Of a stretch of 64,000 bases of DNA, positions 43,853 to 52,585 are shown in pieces. Origin of the DNA: Geminocystis herdmanii PCC 6308 (lineage in GTDB: Bacteria > Cyanobacteriota > Cyanobacteriia > Cyanobacteriales > Cyanobacteriaceae); assembly GCF_000332235.1 (NCBI RefSeq), contig NZ_CM001775.1, positions 2,076,230 through 2,140,229 on the forward strand, in the 5' to 3' direction. The notes below the pieces were generated by a model that was not told the origin of the DNA, did no database searches, and worked only from the letters and a program-made list of their open reading frames with translations. The position numbers and the translations under genes are program-made. Every line of letters begins with the position of its first letter. Position 1 is the stretch's first letter.

Positions 43853-44740
43853 TTAATTTGTCACTCTGGGTTCGATCGAAGCCATTACATTAACTTTTTT
43901 AATACCTTCAATGGATGAGAGTAACGGTTCAATTTGTTGCATTTGTTCCTGTGTTTCCACATTCCCTGATACGATTACCTCACCATTTTTTACCTCAACT
44001 TTTAATTGATTGTTCGGTAAATTACCCTGAAAGGTTTTCAAAATTTCATTTTTGAGTACAGTATCATTTTTACCTTTGACAGAATTATTTGGTATTACCA
44101 CAGGTTTTGTCGTGGTTTCACTAGGTTTAGCTACGGGAACTGAATTAGACTCCGAAGGTTTGACCGTGATATTATTATTCACCGTAGGATTATTATTAGG
44201 TTCTGGTGTTTTAGTCTCTGGTGCTTTTGCCTCTGGTGTTTTAGTCTCTGGTGCTTTTGCCTCTGGTGCTTTAACCGTGGGCATGGGAGTTGGTACAGGC
44301 ACTTGTACGGGAACTATTTTGACGACTTCTTTTTCTACAACCTTTATGGGGGTAGGGTTAGGGTTAACTTTTTCCGTGGGAATCGTGACGATCGGCACGG
44401 GTTGAGGGTTATTCAGATCATTTAAAAAATAAATCACTCCTGCAACTAAACCCGCTACAGTGGTAACAATAACACCGATCAGTAATCCTTTAGAGATATT
44501 TTTGTCAGATCGATCGATTTGTGCCACTGCATTATCGACTCGTGCGTCTTGAATACGAGCATCCGCCAATTTATGATTAATGGAGTTTTGTTCATCCGTA
44601 TGAAAAGTACCATTAGCATCTTGATATTCGGTATAAATATTACCTTTAGCGTCTTTATATTCCGTGCGAATGTTACCATCGGAGTCTGTATATTCTCGAT
44701 ATACCACTCTGGCATTTTTTCGATTATTTCCTGTATTCAT
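43853..44740 (-). CDS. BON-domain membrane protein
   Basis: A 295-residue protein. The N-terminal third is made of repeated DSDGNIRTEYKDAKGNIYTE-like units. A transmembrane helix (LLIGVIVTTVAGLVAGVIYF) follows, then a Pro/Lys/Glu linker with KAPETKTPEA repeats, and a C-terminal BON domain (LKVEVKNGEVIVSGNVETQ then GIKKVNVMAS). BON domains bind phospholipid or peptidoglycan surfaces and occur in osmotic-stress proteins such as OsmY. It probably tethers membrane to envelope; this is inference. Confidence 0.85.
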   Translation of the reverse strand: MNTGNNRKNARVVYREYTDSDGNIRTEYKDAKGNIYTEYQDANGTFHTDEQNSINHKLADARIQDARVDNAVAQIDRSDKNISKGLLIGVIVTTVAGLVAGVIYFLNDLNNPQPVPIVTIPTEKVNPNPTPIKVVEKEVVKIVPVQVPVPTPMPTVKAPEAKAPETKTPEAKAPETKTPEPNNNPTVNNNITVKPSESNSVPVAKPSETTTKPVVIPNNSVKGKNDTVLKNEILKTFQGNLPNNQLKVEVKNGEVIVSGNVETQEQMQQIEPLLSSIEGIKKVNVMASIEPRVTN

Positions 44741-44893
44741 AATTATTTCTTCCTGATATTAATGGGACAAAAATGCTTTAACATGAAACATTTTTTTGAG
44801 ACATAAAAACTAAATCAAATGTCAAAGTTGAGGATTGGAGATTACTTTGTTTCCTCGCTTTAGAGAGTTTAATCAATGATGTTATTTTGAATC

Positions 44894-45226
44894 CTAAGTA
44901 GATTTTTTCTCGGATAAATCACCACGGGTTTCATAATACATTTCGGGTTCGATGGCAAAGTTATTGATTAAACCTTCTTTATCAACGGTAAAACCCCCTT
45001 TTGTTTCAATATGTTCAGTACCTTCTATATGAGTGTGTAGATGTTTAAAATCATCTCCTTCACGCTCTTTTCTAGCGGCAGTTTCTGCGGGAATGATATG
45101 AGCATCATAGCTATCAGGGGTTGGAGAATCATATAATTCATTTCCCTGTTGCTCCTCTGGCAGTACTAACGATCGAATATTCTGATCAGAATCCGCCGAA
45201 TTTGTCTTAGATGTTTGAGTTGTCAT
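44894..45226 (-). CDS. Acidic hydrophilic protein of unknown function
   Basis: The 110-residue product is hydrophilic and probably disordered, with HIIPAETAARKEREGDDFKH and a C-terminal block ending IEPEMYYETRGDL. Similar small proteins occur in other cyanobacteria next to stress genes; I know no function. Its neighbours are BON and CsbD genes on the same strand, which suggests a shared stress response. Confidence 0.65.
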   Translation of the reverse strand: MTTQTSKTNSADSDQNIRSLVLPEEQQGNELYDSPTPDSYDAHIIPAETAARKEREGDDFKHLHTHIEGTEHIETKGGFTVDKEGLINNFAIEPEMYYETRGDLSEKKST

Positions 45227-45651
45227 AATGTTTATTTTCTGATAAGGTTGTCATAGGTATTGATAGGGATAATTAATGAATTACCCCTTGTTATTGCATC
45301 CATGCAAAGTACGATCGTTGATTTTCACCAACAATTAAGATGATTTATTGACGCTAATTATTGTTTAAGCTCATAAATAAGCAAGATATTTCTAGCACTT
45401 ACAACACAAATCGATCGATTCAAAAGATTCGTATATTTAGCACTTAAACAAAAGCATTATTACCACAAAGGCTATAAACCCTTGTAGAAAAAAGTATGAT
45501 AAAAAAGTGAAATTTATATTTGTTTTTTAAAATTGTTTAATGGATTCATTTATGTCACGGTACGTCTATTGGTACTAGAAATAAACTTGTCTCATTATGA
45601 AAAAAAAGTTTTAATTATTTATCGTCGGAAAATCAGCCTATAAAGACAATA
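45227..45651. other. Intergenic, probable promoter region
   Basis: AT-rich DNA between the CsbD gene and the 110-residue gene, both on the minus strand. The word TAGCACTTA occurs twice about 60 bp apart near 45395 and 45440. No gene or stable RNA was recognised. Confidence 0.5.
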
Positions 45652-45834
45652 TTACTCAGCAATCTTTTTAGCTTCGTCTTTCACATCCTCAGTGGTGTGA
45701 CGAACTTTTGCTTCCACTTGTTTTGCCTTACCTTCAGATTGTGCTTTAGGATTATCTGTCACATTTCCCATAGTTTCCTGAATTTTACCTTCAACATTTT
45801 TAGCTGTTGCCTTTGCTCTATCTTTGATACTCAT
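45652..45834 (-). CDS. CsbD-family stress protein
   Basis: The product is 60 residues, all polar: MSIKDRAKATAKNVEGKIQE and the GNVTDNPKAQSEGKAKQVEA segment are typical CsbD, a small general-stress protein abundant after sigma-factor-controlled induction in many bacteria. The ATG at 45834 follows an AGGGAA Shine-Dalgarno; an upstream in-frame start at 45879 adds a non-conserved hydrophobic stretch. Function unknown. Confidence 0.88.
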   Translation of the reverse strand: MSIKDRAKATAKNVEGKIQETMGNVTDNPKAQSEGKAKQVEAKVRHTTEDVKDEAKKIAE

Positions 45835-45989
45835 AATATGTTCCCTTTGAAAATTGGATTGATTAAATTTGAGAATCACTTAGTTGAGTCAGTTTAACAA
45901 CCTTGCGTATGTCTTCATTATAGGTTGTTATTTTTTTTCTTTACCGAATTGGTAGAATAAGACACAAATCTTCATATATTTTTTGTAAA

Positions 45990-46116
45990 AAGTTGGCAAA
46001 ATTTATGTCATCACATTTTAAATAAATTTTTGGGTTTTTGTTAATTTCTATGGCAAAATAAATACTACTTAAAATCAATACCTATTGGATAAATGGAGCA
46101 AGAAATTCGATCGAAC
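45990..46116 (+). repeat. Promoter and 5' end of livG-type gene, copy 2 (intact locus)
   Basis: Matches 42943-43070. Shared words include AAAATTTATGTCATCA, TAATTTCTATGG-like, AAAATCAATACCT and ATTCGATCGAAC. This copy leads into the complete ABC ATPase gene. Confidence 0.85.
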
Positions 46117-46878
46117 TTAAACGATTCTATACTCATCGCTAATAATCTCTCCAAAAGTTTTGGCGGTTTAAAAGCAGTAAACAACGCCAGTATAGAAGTT
46201 AAAGCCAATAGTATAACAGGATTAATAGGTCCTAATGGTGCAGGGAAAAGTACTCTATTTAACTTATTATCAAATTTTTTAAAAGCCGACACAGGAAAAG
46301 TCTTATTTGAAGGTAAACCAGTACAAAACTTAAACCCCCATGAAATTGCCCGAGAAGGATTTATTCGCACCTTTCAAGTGGCGAGGGTATTATCTCGTTT
46401 AACGGTATTAGAAAATATGTTGTTAGGTAGTCAGAAGCAAACAGGAGAAAATATATTTTCTGTCTTAATCAATCAAGGCAAAATTCGCCGAGAAGAAAAA
46501 GAAAACAAGGCAAAAGCCATGAATATTTTAGAATCCGTAGGATTAGCCGAAAAAGCCTATGATTACGCAGGAGCATTGTCAGGAGGACAAAGAAAACTCC
46601 TTGAAATGGCTCGAACTTTAATGACAAATCCTAAACTTATTTTACTAGACGAACCAGCCGCAGGAGTTAATCCCACCCTTATTAATCAAATTTGTCAGCA
46701 TATTGTCAACTGGAATCAACAGGGAATTTCTTTCCTGATTATTGAGCATAATATGGATGTGATTATGTCTCTTTGTAGTCATGTTTGGGTATTGGCAGAA
46801 GGTACAAATTTAGCTGATGGTACTCCCGAAGAAATACAAGGGGACGATCGAGTTTTAGAAGCCTATTTAGGAGGATAA
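46093..46878 (+). CDS. livG: Branched-chain/neutral amino-acid ABC transporter ATPase (LivG/NatA type)
   Basis: A 261-residue ABC ATPase with Walker A GPNGAGKS, signature LSGGQRKLLEMAR, Walker B LILLDEPAAGVNP and a switch His in IIEHNMD. The LivG-type insert TFQVARVLSRLTVLENMLLG and the C-terminal VLEAYLGG are typical. In cyanobacteria this type belongs to the N-I neutral amino-acid system (NatA) or the urea system (UrtD); similarity of the C-terminus favours the amino-acid type. The permease and binding-protein genes are elsewhere, as is usual for nat genes. A second copy of its promoter lies 3 kb upstream. Confidence 0.88.
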   Translation: MEQEIRSNLNDSILIANNLSKSFGGLKAVNNASIEVKANSITGLIGPNGAGKSTLFNLLSNFLKADTGKVLFEGKPVQNLNPHEIAREGFIRTFQVARVLSRLTVLENMLLGSQKQTGENIFSVLINQGKIRREEKENKAKAMNILESVGLAEKAYDYAGALSGGQRKLLEMARTLMTNPKLILLDEPAAGVNPTLINQICQHIVNWNQQGISFLIIEHNMDVIMSLCSHVWVLAEGTNLADGTPEEIQGDDRVLEAYLGG

Positions 46879-46915
46879 ATAATTAATAATTAACAAATTT
46901 TCCTGAATTCCTATT

Positions 46916-47166
46916 TAGGGTTTACGGAATAAGTCAGAAAGCTATTAAAATCAACGGTTTAAACATAATACATTAGTGAAAAAGTGCACCGTTTTGAGGA
47001 TTTTTATTCAAAAATTCGACACTTTTGACCTAATTTTTTAAAATACAACTATACTTATTCTATCTATCAACAGCATCAAAACCTTGATGTTTCAGTATTT
47101 CTCCTATCTTCTGTCTCCTGACTCCTATCTCCTACCTTCATCAAAAGACTTTTTCAGCAAACCCTA
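46916..47166 (-). repeat. MITE-like element (~250 bp), inverted copy of 40101-40351
   Basis: Ends are TAGGGTTTACGGAATAAGTC and TTTTTCAGCAAACCCTA. Interior blocks (TCAACAGCATCAAAACCTTG; CACTTTTGACCTAATTTTTT) are the reverse complement of the element at 40 kb. Its outer CTA is the complement of the TAG stop of the hybrid kinase gene. Confidence 0.85.
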
Positions 47167-49227
47167 TTTAAGATTTGCTAAGGTTTCTTTTAATTGAATA
47201 ATACCAATAGGCTTACTAATATAATTATCCATCCCTGCATCGAAACATTTTTGTCTATCTTCTTCTAAAATATTCGCTGTCACCGCAATAATAATCGGTT
47301 GTTTTGTGGAGGATTGACGAATTTTTTGCGTGGCAGTAATGCCATCCATTTTTGGCATTTGCATATCCATTAAAATAACATCATAAAATTGTTTTTCTAA
47401 CATCTCTAAAACTTCTAAACCATTATTGGCAATATCCGCAGTATAACCTATTTTTTTGAGGGTTAATAAGGCTACTTTTTGATTAACTTTATTGTCTTCG
47501 GCAAGAAGAATTTTTAATGGAGAAGATTCAACTTGAGAAGATGAATTATTTAAGTTTTCTTGGTTTAAATTATTGGGAGTTAAGTTACAATACAATACTG
47601 CTTTAATTTGAAAAGTAAAGTAAAATATTGCTCCTTCCATACTTGGTTTATCTGATCTATCATTGAGCTTAGAATACCAATTATCGGGAGGATTTCCTCC
47701 TATCTTACCGTTACTTTCTACCCAAATTGTTCCTCCCATTAATTCTACTAAATTTTTACTAATAGTTAATCCTAAACCTGTACCTCCATATTGACGATTT
47801 ATGGACGCATCTCCTTGAATAAAAGGATCAAATAATGTATTTATTTTATCTCGATCGATCCCAATACCAGTATCTTTAACTGTTACCAATAATTGATATT
47901 TTAATTCTTCTTTTTGTTCATCAATAGTCCATTTTTTATCGATGTTTATAGTAATCAAAACATTGCCTTTAGGAGTAAATTTAAGGGCATTACTAATGAG
48001 GTTTAACAAAATTTGACGTAATCGAAAGGAATCTCCAAGAAAATAAAGAGGAATATCAGAATCAATGTTATATTCCAATTTAATTTGTTTTTTTTCTGCT
48101 TGTTTAGACATAAGAATACAGACAGATTTTACCAGAGTAAATAAGTTAAAACATTGTTCTTCTAATTGAATTTTATTCGCTTCTATTTTAGAAAAATCAA
48201 GAATATCATTAATAATATTTAAAAGACTTTTTCCGCTATCTTGAATAATATCAACTAATTCTCTTTGTTGGTCATCTAAATTAGTTAAGGCTAAAAGTTC
48301 CGTAATACTAATAACTCCATTCATGGGAGTCCTAATTTCATGACTCATATTAGCGAGAAATTCACTTTTAGCTTTTGTGGCTAATTCTAATTTAATATTC
48401 GTATCTTTTAGTTTTTCTGTAATGGCTTTTCTTTCTCTTAATTGTTTCTCTAAAATCAGGGTATTTTTTTCTATTCTACTAGCCATTCGATCGAACGCAT
48501 AGGAAATTTTGGCTAATTCATCTGAGCCTGAAAGTTGAGTCCTAATGTTTAAATTACCTTGAGAAAAACTGTTACTAGCTGATACTAATTTCGATACCCG
48601 ACGAGTTAAAGTTAACTCAAAGAAAAACCATAAAACAATACAAAAAATTGTTAAAAGGGTGAAAGAAACTACATTTCTTTGTACAATATTATTAAGGGCT
48701 TTTTCTCTAGCAAAATTTAAGTCATATTCAAAGAAAAGAATCCCGATACGAGAAGGTTGAATCTCCCCGGGTAAAATATCTAATAAAACAGGATAAAAAG
48801 CCATTAAACTATCATTATTTTTTGATAATAAAATCTGTCCTTGCAAGTTATTTCTAATCTGATAAAATAAAGGTAAATAAGATTTTGCAGTGGTACTTTC
48901 TACCCCAAGATTGATTAAATCATAACGACTAGAAACTTGAACAATATTATTTTCATTAAATAAAATTATTTTCTTTAAATGGGAATCACTACCTAATTGA
49001 CTAATAATAGTTATTACGGCATTTTGCATATCTTCTCGGCGATAAAGATAGTCTAAAATTATAGCAGTTTGTCCCGCAGATATTTTTAAATAATTTCTCC
49101 CTTCATTTTCCGTATTTTGATAAATTTGTTTTATTTCATGAAATGAGGAGAAAAACCCCAATAAACCACCACAAAATATCAATATAATGGGAATAGAATA
49201 TCTTAGGGGAAAAGGAAATTTTCTCAT
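47164..49227 (-). CDS. Hybrid sensor histidine kinase with receiver domain
   Basis: A 687-residue membrane kinase. Two transmembrane helices (about 9-25 and 188-208) bracket a ~160-residue extracytoplasmic sensor. HAMP, HisKA with His in SHEIRTPMNG, a HATPase domain (LLNLISNALKF, VKDTGIGI, GGTGLGLTISK) and a C-terminal receiver follow; the phospho-acceptor Asp lies in DVILMDMQMPKMDG. A phosphorelay to an unlinked output protein is likely. The stop codon TAG lies in the terminus of an adjacent MITE-like repeat, so the last residues (LANLK) may be a replaced end. Confidence 0.93.
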   Translation of the reverse strand: MRKFPFPLRYSIPIILIFCGGLLGFFSSFHEIKQIYQNTENEGRNYLKISAGQTAIILDYLYRREDMQNAVITIISQLGSDSHLKKIILFNENNIVQVSSRYDLINLGVESTTAKSYLPLFYQIRNNLQGQILLSKNNDSLMAFYPVLLDILPGEIQPSRIGILFFEYDLNFAREKALNNIVQRNVVSFTLLTIFCIVLWFFFELTLTRRVSKLVSASNSFSQGNLNIRTQLSGSDELAKISYAFDRMASRIEKNTLILEKQLRERKAITEKLKDTNIKLELATKAKSEFLANMSHEIRTPMNGVISITELLALTNLDDQQRELVDIIQDSGKSLLNIINDILDFSKIEANKIQLEEQCFNLFTLVKSVCILMSKQAEKKQIKLEYNIDSDIPLYFLGDSFRLRQILLNLISNALKFTPKGNVLITINIDKKWTIDEQKEELKYQLLVTVKDTGIGIDRDKINTLFDPFIQGDASINRQYGGTGLGLTISKNLVELMGGTIWVESNGKIGGNPPDNWYSKLNDRSDKPSMEGAIFYFTFQIKAVLYCNLTPNNLNQENLNNSSSQVESSPLKILLAEDNKVNQKVALLTLKKIGYTADIANNGLEVLEMLEKQFYDVILMDMQMPKMDGITATQKIRQSSTKQPIIIAVTANILEEDRQKCFDAGMDNYISKPIGIIQLKETLANLK

Positions 49228-49259
49228 AGAAATTTTTAATTATTTTGTAAATTATCCTT

Positions 49260-49521
49260 GTTTTATTCTCATTTTTAAATTCTATTTTTACTCTAGCATT
49301 TCTATCTGATTTATAACAAAAAGAGGTTTTTAGACTGACAAATTAAATTATTTTGTATGTTCATTATCTTTTAACGTTACATTTTGTACAAATCGATCGT
49401 CAAGAAGGCTCTCAATATCAACGGTGTTTGTTAATAGTTTATTATCTAACATTATTGTGACCAATTTTTCCATAGCATTAATCAAGGAAGGATTTTTACT
49501 TAATATCTTTCTTGTAAATTA
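49260..49521. repeat. ~260-bp direct repeat, copy A (carries truncated 3' end of the binding-protein gene)
   Basis: Nearly identical to 50201-50472, from GTTTTATTCTCATTTTTAAA to TCTTGTAAATTAG. It contains the last ~55 codons of the lipoprotein gene found intact at 50289-51302, without the rest of that gene. A small deletion near 49498-49506 is the main difference. The gap between the kinase and PIN genes is otherwise empty. Confidence 0.92.
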
Positions 49522-49549
49522 GTAAATCTATCAGAAATAAACTAATTTA

Positions 49550-49984
49550 TTAAGTATTTTTATTCAAAAAATAGATCAAAGTGTCTGTTGTCCAAGTAGC
49601 ACGCCCACACCCAATAAAGTCACAGTCTTGAGTCCAAATATCAGCATTGAGTAAGATTGAAATAGCAACTATTTCCCAATCATTAGGATCTCTTGGAATA
49701 CGATTTTTAGCTTCTTCTTCTAAATGTGAAAATTCAGATATATGAACTATTTTTATAGTATCATTGATTGTTGAGTTCCAAAAATTTAGGGTTTCTTCTC
49801 CTAAAGAAGATTCAATTTTTTCTTTTTGGATCATCAAGTTTATTCTTTTGTTTAATTCATAGCCTGTCTCATTAAAAACTCTGTTTGAAATATAAAGATT
49901 TAAGCGAGGATGGTTAAATAAAATCCGTCCTCTTTTTCTTAGTAGTTCACCTATTAAGATATTGGCATCGACAACTAAAAGCAT
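49550..49984 (-). CDS. PIN-domain toxin
   Basis: A 144-residue PIN protein: Asp in LLVVDANILIGELL, Glu in VFNETGYEL, Asp in RDPNDWEIVAISIL and Asp in IWTQDCDFIGCG form the metal-binding acidic cluster of an RNase. The antitoxin gene ends 2 bp upstream. The pair lies between two direct repeats that include part of a neighbouring gene, showing that it was inserted or duplicated as a unit. The RNA target is unknown. Confidence 0.85.
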   Translation of the reverse strand: MLLVVDANILIGELLRKRGRILFNHPRLNLYISNRVFNETGYELNKRINLMIQKEKIESSLGEETLNFWNSTINDTIKIVHISEFSHLEEEAKNRIPRDPNDWEIVAISILLNADIWTQDCDFIGCGRATWTTDTLIYFLNKNT

Positions 49985-49986
49985 AA

Positions 49987-50199
49987 TTAAAAGGGAAAAG
50001 GTTTATTAGGATCTAAAGCATCTATCAATTCATCAATGGTTAAACCGCTTGATTTTGCCATTTTTTCTATATTTTCATTTAGCTTATTAAAAAGTTCCTC
50101 TATTTCTTCATGATTTTTCTTTTTAACGCCTATTTTGTTTCTGTAATATTTTGCATCTTTAACTACTTTTTTTGTCTCTTTAATATTAGTTGTTACCAT
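49987..50199 (-). CDS. Putative antitoxin of the PIN toxin
   Basis: The protein is 70 residues, very basic at the N-terminus and then helical (EEIEELFNKLNENIEKMAKS). It ends with GLTIDELIDALDPNKPFPF, which resembles the toxin-binding tail of other small antitoxins. No named family was recognised. Placement 2 bp before the toxin gene is the main evidence. Its start codon abuts repeat copy B. Confidence 0.7.
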   Translation of the reverse strand: MVTTNIKETKKVVKDAKYYRNKIGVKKKNHEEIEELFNKLNENIEKMAKSSGLTIDELIDALDPNKPFPF

Positions 50200-50200
50200 A

Positions 50201-50472
50201 GTTTTATTCTCATTTTTAAATTCTATTTTTACTCTAGCATTTCTATCTGATTTATAACAAAAAGAGGTTTTTAGACTGACAAATTAAATTATTTTGTATG
50301 TTCATTATCTTTTAACGTTACATTTTGTACAAATCGATCGTCAAGAAGGCTCTCAATATCAACGGTGTTTGTTAATAGTTTATTATCTAACATTATTGTG
50401 ACCAATTTTTCCATCGCATTAATCAAGGAAGGATCATTTTTACTTAATAAATCCTGATTTTCTTGTAAATTA
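50201..50472. repeat. ~270-bp direct repeat, copy B (within intact binding-protein gene)
   Basis: Same sequence as 49260-49521. It covers the 3' end of the lipoprotein gene and about 88 bp beyond its stop codon. Confidence 0.92.
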
Positions 50473-51302
50473 GGCTGTCTTAACCCATTTAATGATTCCA
50501 AAAATTCTTCTGGGGTGACTTGGCTTCTTTTTGCCATGATAGGGGAGGCTTCTTGGGGCTTTTTCTCTAAATAATCCAACCCCTTGAAATGTCCATTGAT
50601 TAAAGTTTGAATAGTTTGAGGAGAGTTTTCGATCGCACCTGTATTAACGACTAAGACATCGACAATTTCCCCCGGTATTTGACTACTATCAAATAATAAA
50701 TTTGCTCCCATCTCTAAAATTTTTGACTTGGGGGGATAAAATGTGACGATAGCATCAACGAGATCATTTTGATAAGCCTTTTCATGCTCAGAAAGTTCTA
50801 AAGAAACAATTTTTATATCTTCCAAAGACATCCCCGATTCTTCTAAGCCACGGGTAAGAAAAAAAGCCCCCAAGGCGGTGGATTCTACTCCCACTCTTTT
50901 CCCTTTTAAGTCTTTCATGGTTTTGATTTCGGGCTTTCCTAAGATGACATCTCCCCCATCGGAAATATTAAAAATGGCGACAATACGAATATTATCTTGA
51001 GTTGATGCTAACACTAATGCTTCATCGATCGTCAGGGCTACCCCTTCAATTTCTTCATGACGATAAGCCCGTACTACTTCTGTTGCGGAAGGATAATCTA
51101 CTAACTTAATAGTAGTATTAGTATAATCACCTAAATCTCTAGCTAAGTATAAAGTAGCGTAACCGGGCCAAATATTTGAGCCAATACGCAAGGGGAAAGT
51201 CGTTTCTGTTTTACAATTGCTTAAAGTTATGACTAAAATACCACTAATAAAAATTAGGATAACAGATTTGAAAAAGCCTTTTCTCTTGTAACTTATATTC
51301 AT
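50289..51302 (-). CDS. ABC transporter substrate-binding lipoprotein, NMT1/SsuA-like
   Basis: The product is 337 residues with a lipoprotein signal (hydrophobic stretch then LSNC, Cys at ~29). The mature part follows the NitT/TauT/NMT1 fold: IGSNIWPGYATLYLARDLGD near the start, KTMKDLKGKRVGVESTALGA in the first lobe, and VDAIVTFYPPKS. Such proteins bind nitrate, sulfonates, taurine or pyrimidine precursors. No matching permease or ATPase of that class is adjacent; the neighbouring permease is of oligopeptide type. The ATG is 4 bp from a MITE-like repeat and lacks a clear Shine-Dalgarno. Confidence 0.82.
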   Translation of the reverse strand: MNISYKRKGFFKSVILIFISGILVITLSNCKTETTFPLRIGSNIWPGYATLYLARDLGDYTNTTIKLVDYPSATEVVRAYRHEEIEGVALTIDEALVLASTQDNIRIVAIFNISDGGDVILGKPEIKTMKDLKGKRVGVESTALGAFFLTRGLEESGMSLEDIKIVSLELSEHEKAYQNDLVDAIVTFYPPKSKILEMGANLLFDSSQIPGEIVDVLVVNTGAIENSPQTIQTLINGHFKGLDYLEKKPQEASPIMAKRSQVTPEEFLESLNGLRQPNLQENQDLLSKNDPSLINAMEKLVTIMLDNKLLTNTVDIESLLDDRFVQNVTLKDNEHTK

Positions 51303-51305
51303 ATA

Positions 51306-51472
51306 TAGGGTTTGCTGAATAACTCAGAAAGCTATTAAAATCACCTCAGTTCGATATAAAAAAAGTGGTGAAAACGAGACAGGTGAACAAGTGGACAAAT
51401 CTTGATTTTTCATCCTTTAACCTAATACCTAACACCTCCCCTTTACCACTCATAGTTATTCAGCAACCCCTA
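51306..51472. repeat. MITE-like element (167 bp) with inverted termini
   Basis: Ends are TAGGGTTTGCTGAATAACT and AGTTATTCAGCAACCCCTA, a near-perfect inverted repeat of about 19 bp. The interior carries CCTCAGTTCGATATAAA (shared with 58446-58645), short GGACAAG-type repeats and the AACCTAATACCTAACACC block also seen at 3220. It fills the gap between the permease stop and the binding-protein start. Confidence 0.85.
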
Positions 51473-52585
51473 ATTATTAATGGTTTTAGGATCGAGTGCA
51501 TCCCTTAAACCATCCCCTAATAAATTAAAAGATAGCACTGTTAAAATAATTAAAATTGCTGGAGGAAAAATTAACCAAGGTTGTAAAACTAATACCGAAG
51601 CATTAGAAGCTAAAGAAAGTAAATTTCCCCAACTAGGATCAGGTTGTTGAATGCCTAAACCGATCAAACTTAACACGGATTCTGCCACAATAAAACTAGG
51701 TATTGAAAGAGTAGCAGAAATGATGATATAAGTCGCTGTTTGCGGTAGAATATGTTTAATAATAATGTAGAATGAATTTGCTCCGATCGACTTAGCAGAT
51801 TGTACAAATTCTTGTTCTTTTAAAGTTAAAACTTGCCCTCTAATAACTCTAGCTAAACCAGACCAACCAATAAAAGAAGTGATTAAAATAATTAACATAA
51901 ATCTTTGCGCACTGCTCAAACTAGGAGGTAAAACGGCGGCTAATGCTACTAATAAATAAATGCCCGGAATGGTCATTAAAACTTCCACCAGTCGCATTAA
52001 AATATTGTCTAAAATACCGCCGAAATAACCAGCAATGCCTCCAATTATCAAGCCTAGTGGAAAAGAAATTAAAATCCCAATTAAGCCGATAAAAAGGCTT
52101 ATTCTTCCACCAAATAAAATACGACTAAATTGATCCCTACCCTGTTCATCTGTGCCTAAAAGATTAATTTTTCCTTCTCCTATTGTGCCGAATAAGCGTC
52201 TATTTAATCTAAAACCTGAGAAGATTTCTACTTCCTGAAATGTGGGGGGTAAAGGTAATTTTAATTGTAAAAATTGATAAGGTTCACCTTTAGTAAATAA
52301 GCGAAGGGGAGAAGGTTTTTTATAGTCAATGGTTAAAGTTCGATCGCCCGTTTCTATATCAGTTTTCCCTTGAGTGGTAGGATAAACATGAAGACCAATA
52401 AATTCTTTATTTTGATTACGCCAATAAATAGTTGTTGGGGGTAATAAAGAGCCATTTTCTTGGGCGGAATAAGGGTTATAAGGAGCGATAAAATCAGCAC
52501 CTAAAACCATGACATAAAAAAAGATGAGGATAATTACACCTGATTTAGCTAAGGGATTATTTTTGAGTTTTCGCCACCAATTCAT
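51470..52585 (-). CDS. Oligopeptide-type ABC transporter permease (DppC/OppC-like)
   Basis: This 371-residue protein has six predicted membrane segments: an N-terminal helix, a ~110-residue periplasmic stretch, then the DppC-like core with LLGTDEQGRDQFSRILFGGR. The EAA-type cytoplasmic loop is VQSAKSIGANSFYIIIKHIL, and the C-terminal signature is VLSFNLLGDGLRDALDPK. It would pair with a DppB-like permease and two ATPases to import peptides, but none lies in this window. The TAG stop belongs to the terminus of the neighbouring repeat, although the conserved C-terminus is complete. Confidence 0.88.
   Translation of the reverse strand: MNWWRKLKNNPLAKSGVIILIFFYVMVLGADFIAPYNPYSAQENGSLLPPTTIYWRNQNKEFIGLHVYPTTQGKTDIETGDRTLTIDYKKPSPLRLFTKGEPYQFLQLKLPLPPTFQEVEIFSGFRLNRRLFGTIGEGKINLLGTDEQGRDQFSRILFGGRISLFIGLIGILISFPLGLIIGGIAGYFGGILDNILMRLVEVLMTIPGIYLLVALAAVLPPSLSSAQRFMLIILITSFIGWSGLARVIRGQVLTLKEQEFVQSAKSIGANSFYIIIKHILPQTATYIIISATLSIPSFIVAESVLSLIGLGIQQPDPSWGNLLSLASNASVLVLQPWLIFPPAILIILTVLSFNLLGDGLRDALDPKTINN

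Noticed and set aside
43415-44405. Plus-strand frames of 109 and 117 codons with repetitive Ala/Pro/Gly composition
   Set aside because: Both are exact shadows of the Gly-rich general-stress gene and the Pro-rich BON gene on the minus strand.
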